From contig NZ_CP020104.1 of the NCBI RefSeq assembly GCF_002056795.1, positions 2,181,001 to 2,245,000 on the forward strand: a stretch of 64,000 nucleotides of DNA, written 5' to 3'. Shown piece by piece: positions 63,287 through 64,000 of the stretch. This stretch comes from Spirosoma aerolatum. Its GTDB lineage: Bacteria > Bacteroidota > Bacteroidia > Cytophagales > Spirosomataceae. Made by a program: the position numbers and the translations under genes. The notes below the pieces were generated by a model, which had not been told where the DNA came from, ran no database searches, and was given only the letters and a program-made list of their open reading frames with translations. The number at the start of each line of letters is the position of its first letter. Positions within the stretch are counted from its first letter, which is position 1.

Positions 63287-63453
63287 TAAGATGTACACAT
63301 TGAAGAATCGGACCCCACAGGAATACTAGGAAGCTATTCTCTAGCCTCATAAACTTGGGGCTTGCTTACCATTCTGTTTCGTTATCGCCATCACTATTTA
63401 TCATGCAAAGGACCGGGACGAGGCCGCTACCTTTGTCTTGATGTCCTGTTTGT

Positions 63454-63512
63454 GTAACTCGGGTGGGAACCCGCGATATTGATTAAAAATGGCGGGTTCC
63501 CACCCGCGTTAC
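63454..63512. repeat. Near-perfect 21-bp palindrome upstream of the flavoprotein gene
   Basis: Arms 63454-63474 and 63492-63512 pair at 20 of 21 positions with a 17-base loop. A TACCTTTG -7-like octamer lies 19 bases upstream (63428-63435) and the next ATG is 32 bases downstream, so the palindrome would lie in a 5' leader if that promoter is used. The word GCGGGTGGGAACCCGC is a dispersed repeat type. Confidence 0.8.
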
Positions 63513-63543
63513 GCAAGCAAGACTGTACTTTGTTCATAACACG

Positions 63544-64000
63544 ATGATAACGACAGATATTTGCATCATTGGGGCCGGGCCGGTGGGCCTGTTTGCCGTT
63601 TTTGAGGCAGGATTACTAAAAATGCGCTGCCACCTGATCGATGCCCTGCCACAGGTGGGTGGACAGCTTTCTGAAATCTATCCACAAAAGCCGATCTACG
63701 ATATTCCGGGCTACCCGGAAGTAAAGGCGCAAACGCTGGTCGATAACCTGATGGATCAGATTGCGCCCTTCAAACCGGGCTTCACGCTGGGGGAACGAGT
63801 AGAAGCTCTGGAGAAGCAGGACGATGGCTCGTATGTGATTACTACCAACGAAGGAACGGCCGTTCAATGCCAGGTCGTAGTAATTGCCGGTGGACTGGGT
63901 TGTTTTGAGCCACGCAAACCCGAAATCACCAACCTGGAGCAATTTGAGGGTAAAGGCGTTGCCTACATGGTGAAAAACCCGGAGCTATTTCGCGACCGTC
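63544..64000 (+). CDS. Ferredoxin-NADP reductase/thioredoxin-reductase-like flavoprotein, C-terminus beyond window
   Basis: 152 codons visible from ATG 63544. FAD-binding Rossmann motif ICIIGAGPVGLFAVFEAGL (GxGxxG) is at residues 6-24. Then LPQVGGQLSEIYPQKPIYD, the hallmark of YumC-type ferredoxin-NADP reductases that have no redox Cys pair. The second pattern VVVIAGGLGCFEPRKPE is also typical. The NADPH domain lies beyond the window. Cytosolic. Confidence 0.85.
   Translation, partial: MITTDICIIGAGPVGLFAVFEAGLLKMRCHLIDALPQVGGQLSEIYPQKPIYDIPGYPEVKAQTLVDNLMDQIAPFKPGFTLGERVEALEKQDDGSYVITTNEGTAVQCQVVVIAGGLGCFEPRKPEITNLEQFEGKGVAYMVKNPELFRDR

Noticed and set aside
1..64000. tRNA, rRNA or riboswitch genes
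   Set aside because: No TTCGAATCC-type T-loop with a matching cloverleaf, rRNA segment or known riboswitch core was recognised; a covariance-model scan could still find one.

Overview
The window looks like chromosomal DNA of a Cytophagales bacterium, most likely Spirosoma or a close relative. The pointers are a hybrid one-protein two-component regulator with a periplasmic propeller, TAnnTTTG-type -7 promoter elements, a Bacteroidetes-type tyrosine recombinase, DUF4199 and DUF2490 proteins, a very large SdrD-B/He_PIG surface protein, and dispersed intergenic repeats of kinds common in that phylum. The assignment is inference from family content; no rRNA or tRNA gene was seen.

Layout. 0-9 kb: a hybrid sensor kinase running off the left edge, a secreted 17-residue-repeat protein, a multi-PAS histidine kinase, a decayed receiver gene and a small TonB-C-like secreted protein. 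9-14.5 kb: an accessory block with an Mrr-type restriction endonuclease gene split by one in-frame TAG, an orphan gene, a DUF2490 protein, and an excisionase-like/integrase pair ending at the 3' end of mnmE, which is also the SGI1 insertion position. 14.5-26.5 kb, all minus strand: mnmE, a DUF2236 oxygenase, a PhnP-like hydrolase, a lone receiver, GNAT, a serine hydrolase, Tat-exported GH13, an antitoxin with an internally deleted VapC remnant, a diheme cytochrome with a beta-helix partner, and a lipoprotein. 26.7-41.7 kb, plus strand: secreted M14 peptidase, a 2392-residue surface protein, S9 peptidase and a second M14 peptidase. 41.8-49 kb: PhnB-like and DHFR-like proteins, a GlxA-type regulator, then a minus-strand group of CocE hydrolase, nucleoside permease-family protein, subclass B1 metallo-beta-lactamase and nucleoside hydrolase. 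49-64 kb: small regulators and house-cleaning enzymes, two AraC regulators flanking an SDR, a class-C serine hydrolase, an ECF sigma factor, M20 and S10 peptidases, and the start of a ferredoxin-NADP reductase-like flavoprotein.

Two themes stand out. First, the window is rich in exported hydrolases (M14 x2, S9, S10, M20, CocE, GH13, class-C serine hydrolases x2, B1 MBL), which suggests a peptide- and polymer-scavenging lifestyle. Second, about a dozen gene junctions carry long perfect or near-perfect palindromes (stems of 16 to 51 bp, loops mostly 4-25 nt). The sequence differs from junction to junction, and several arms contain a neighbour's stop or start codon. Ordinary rho-independent terminators do not explain them well, and they are the best candidate for an undescribed element type here. 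Gene decay is also visible in three places: the receiver remnant, the TAG-split endonuclease and the deleted VapC.
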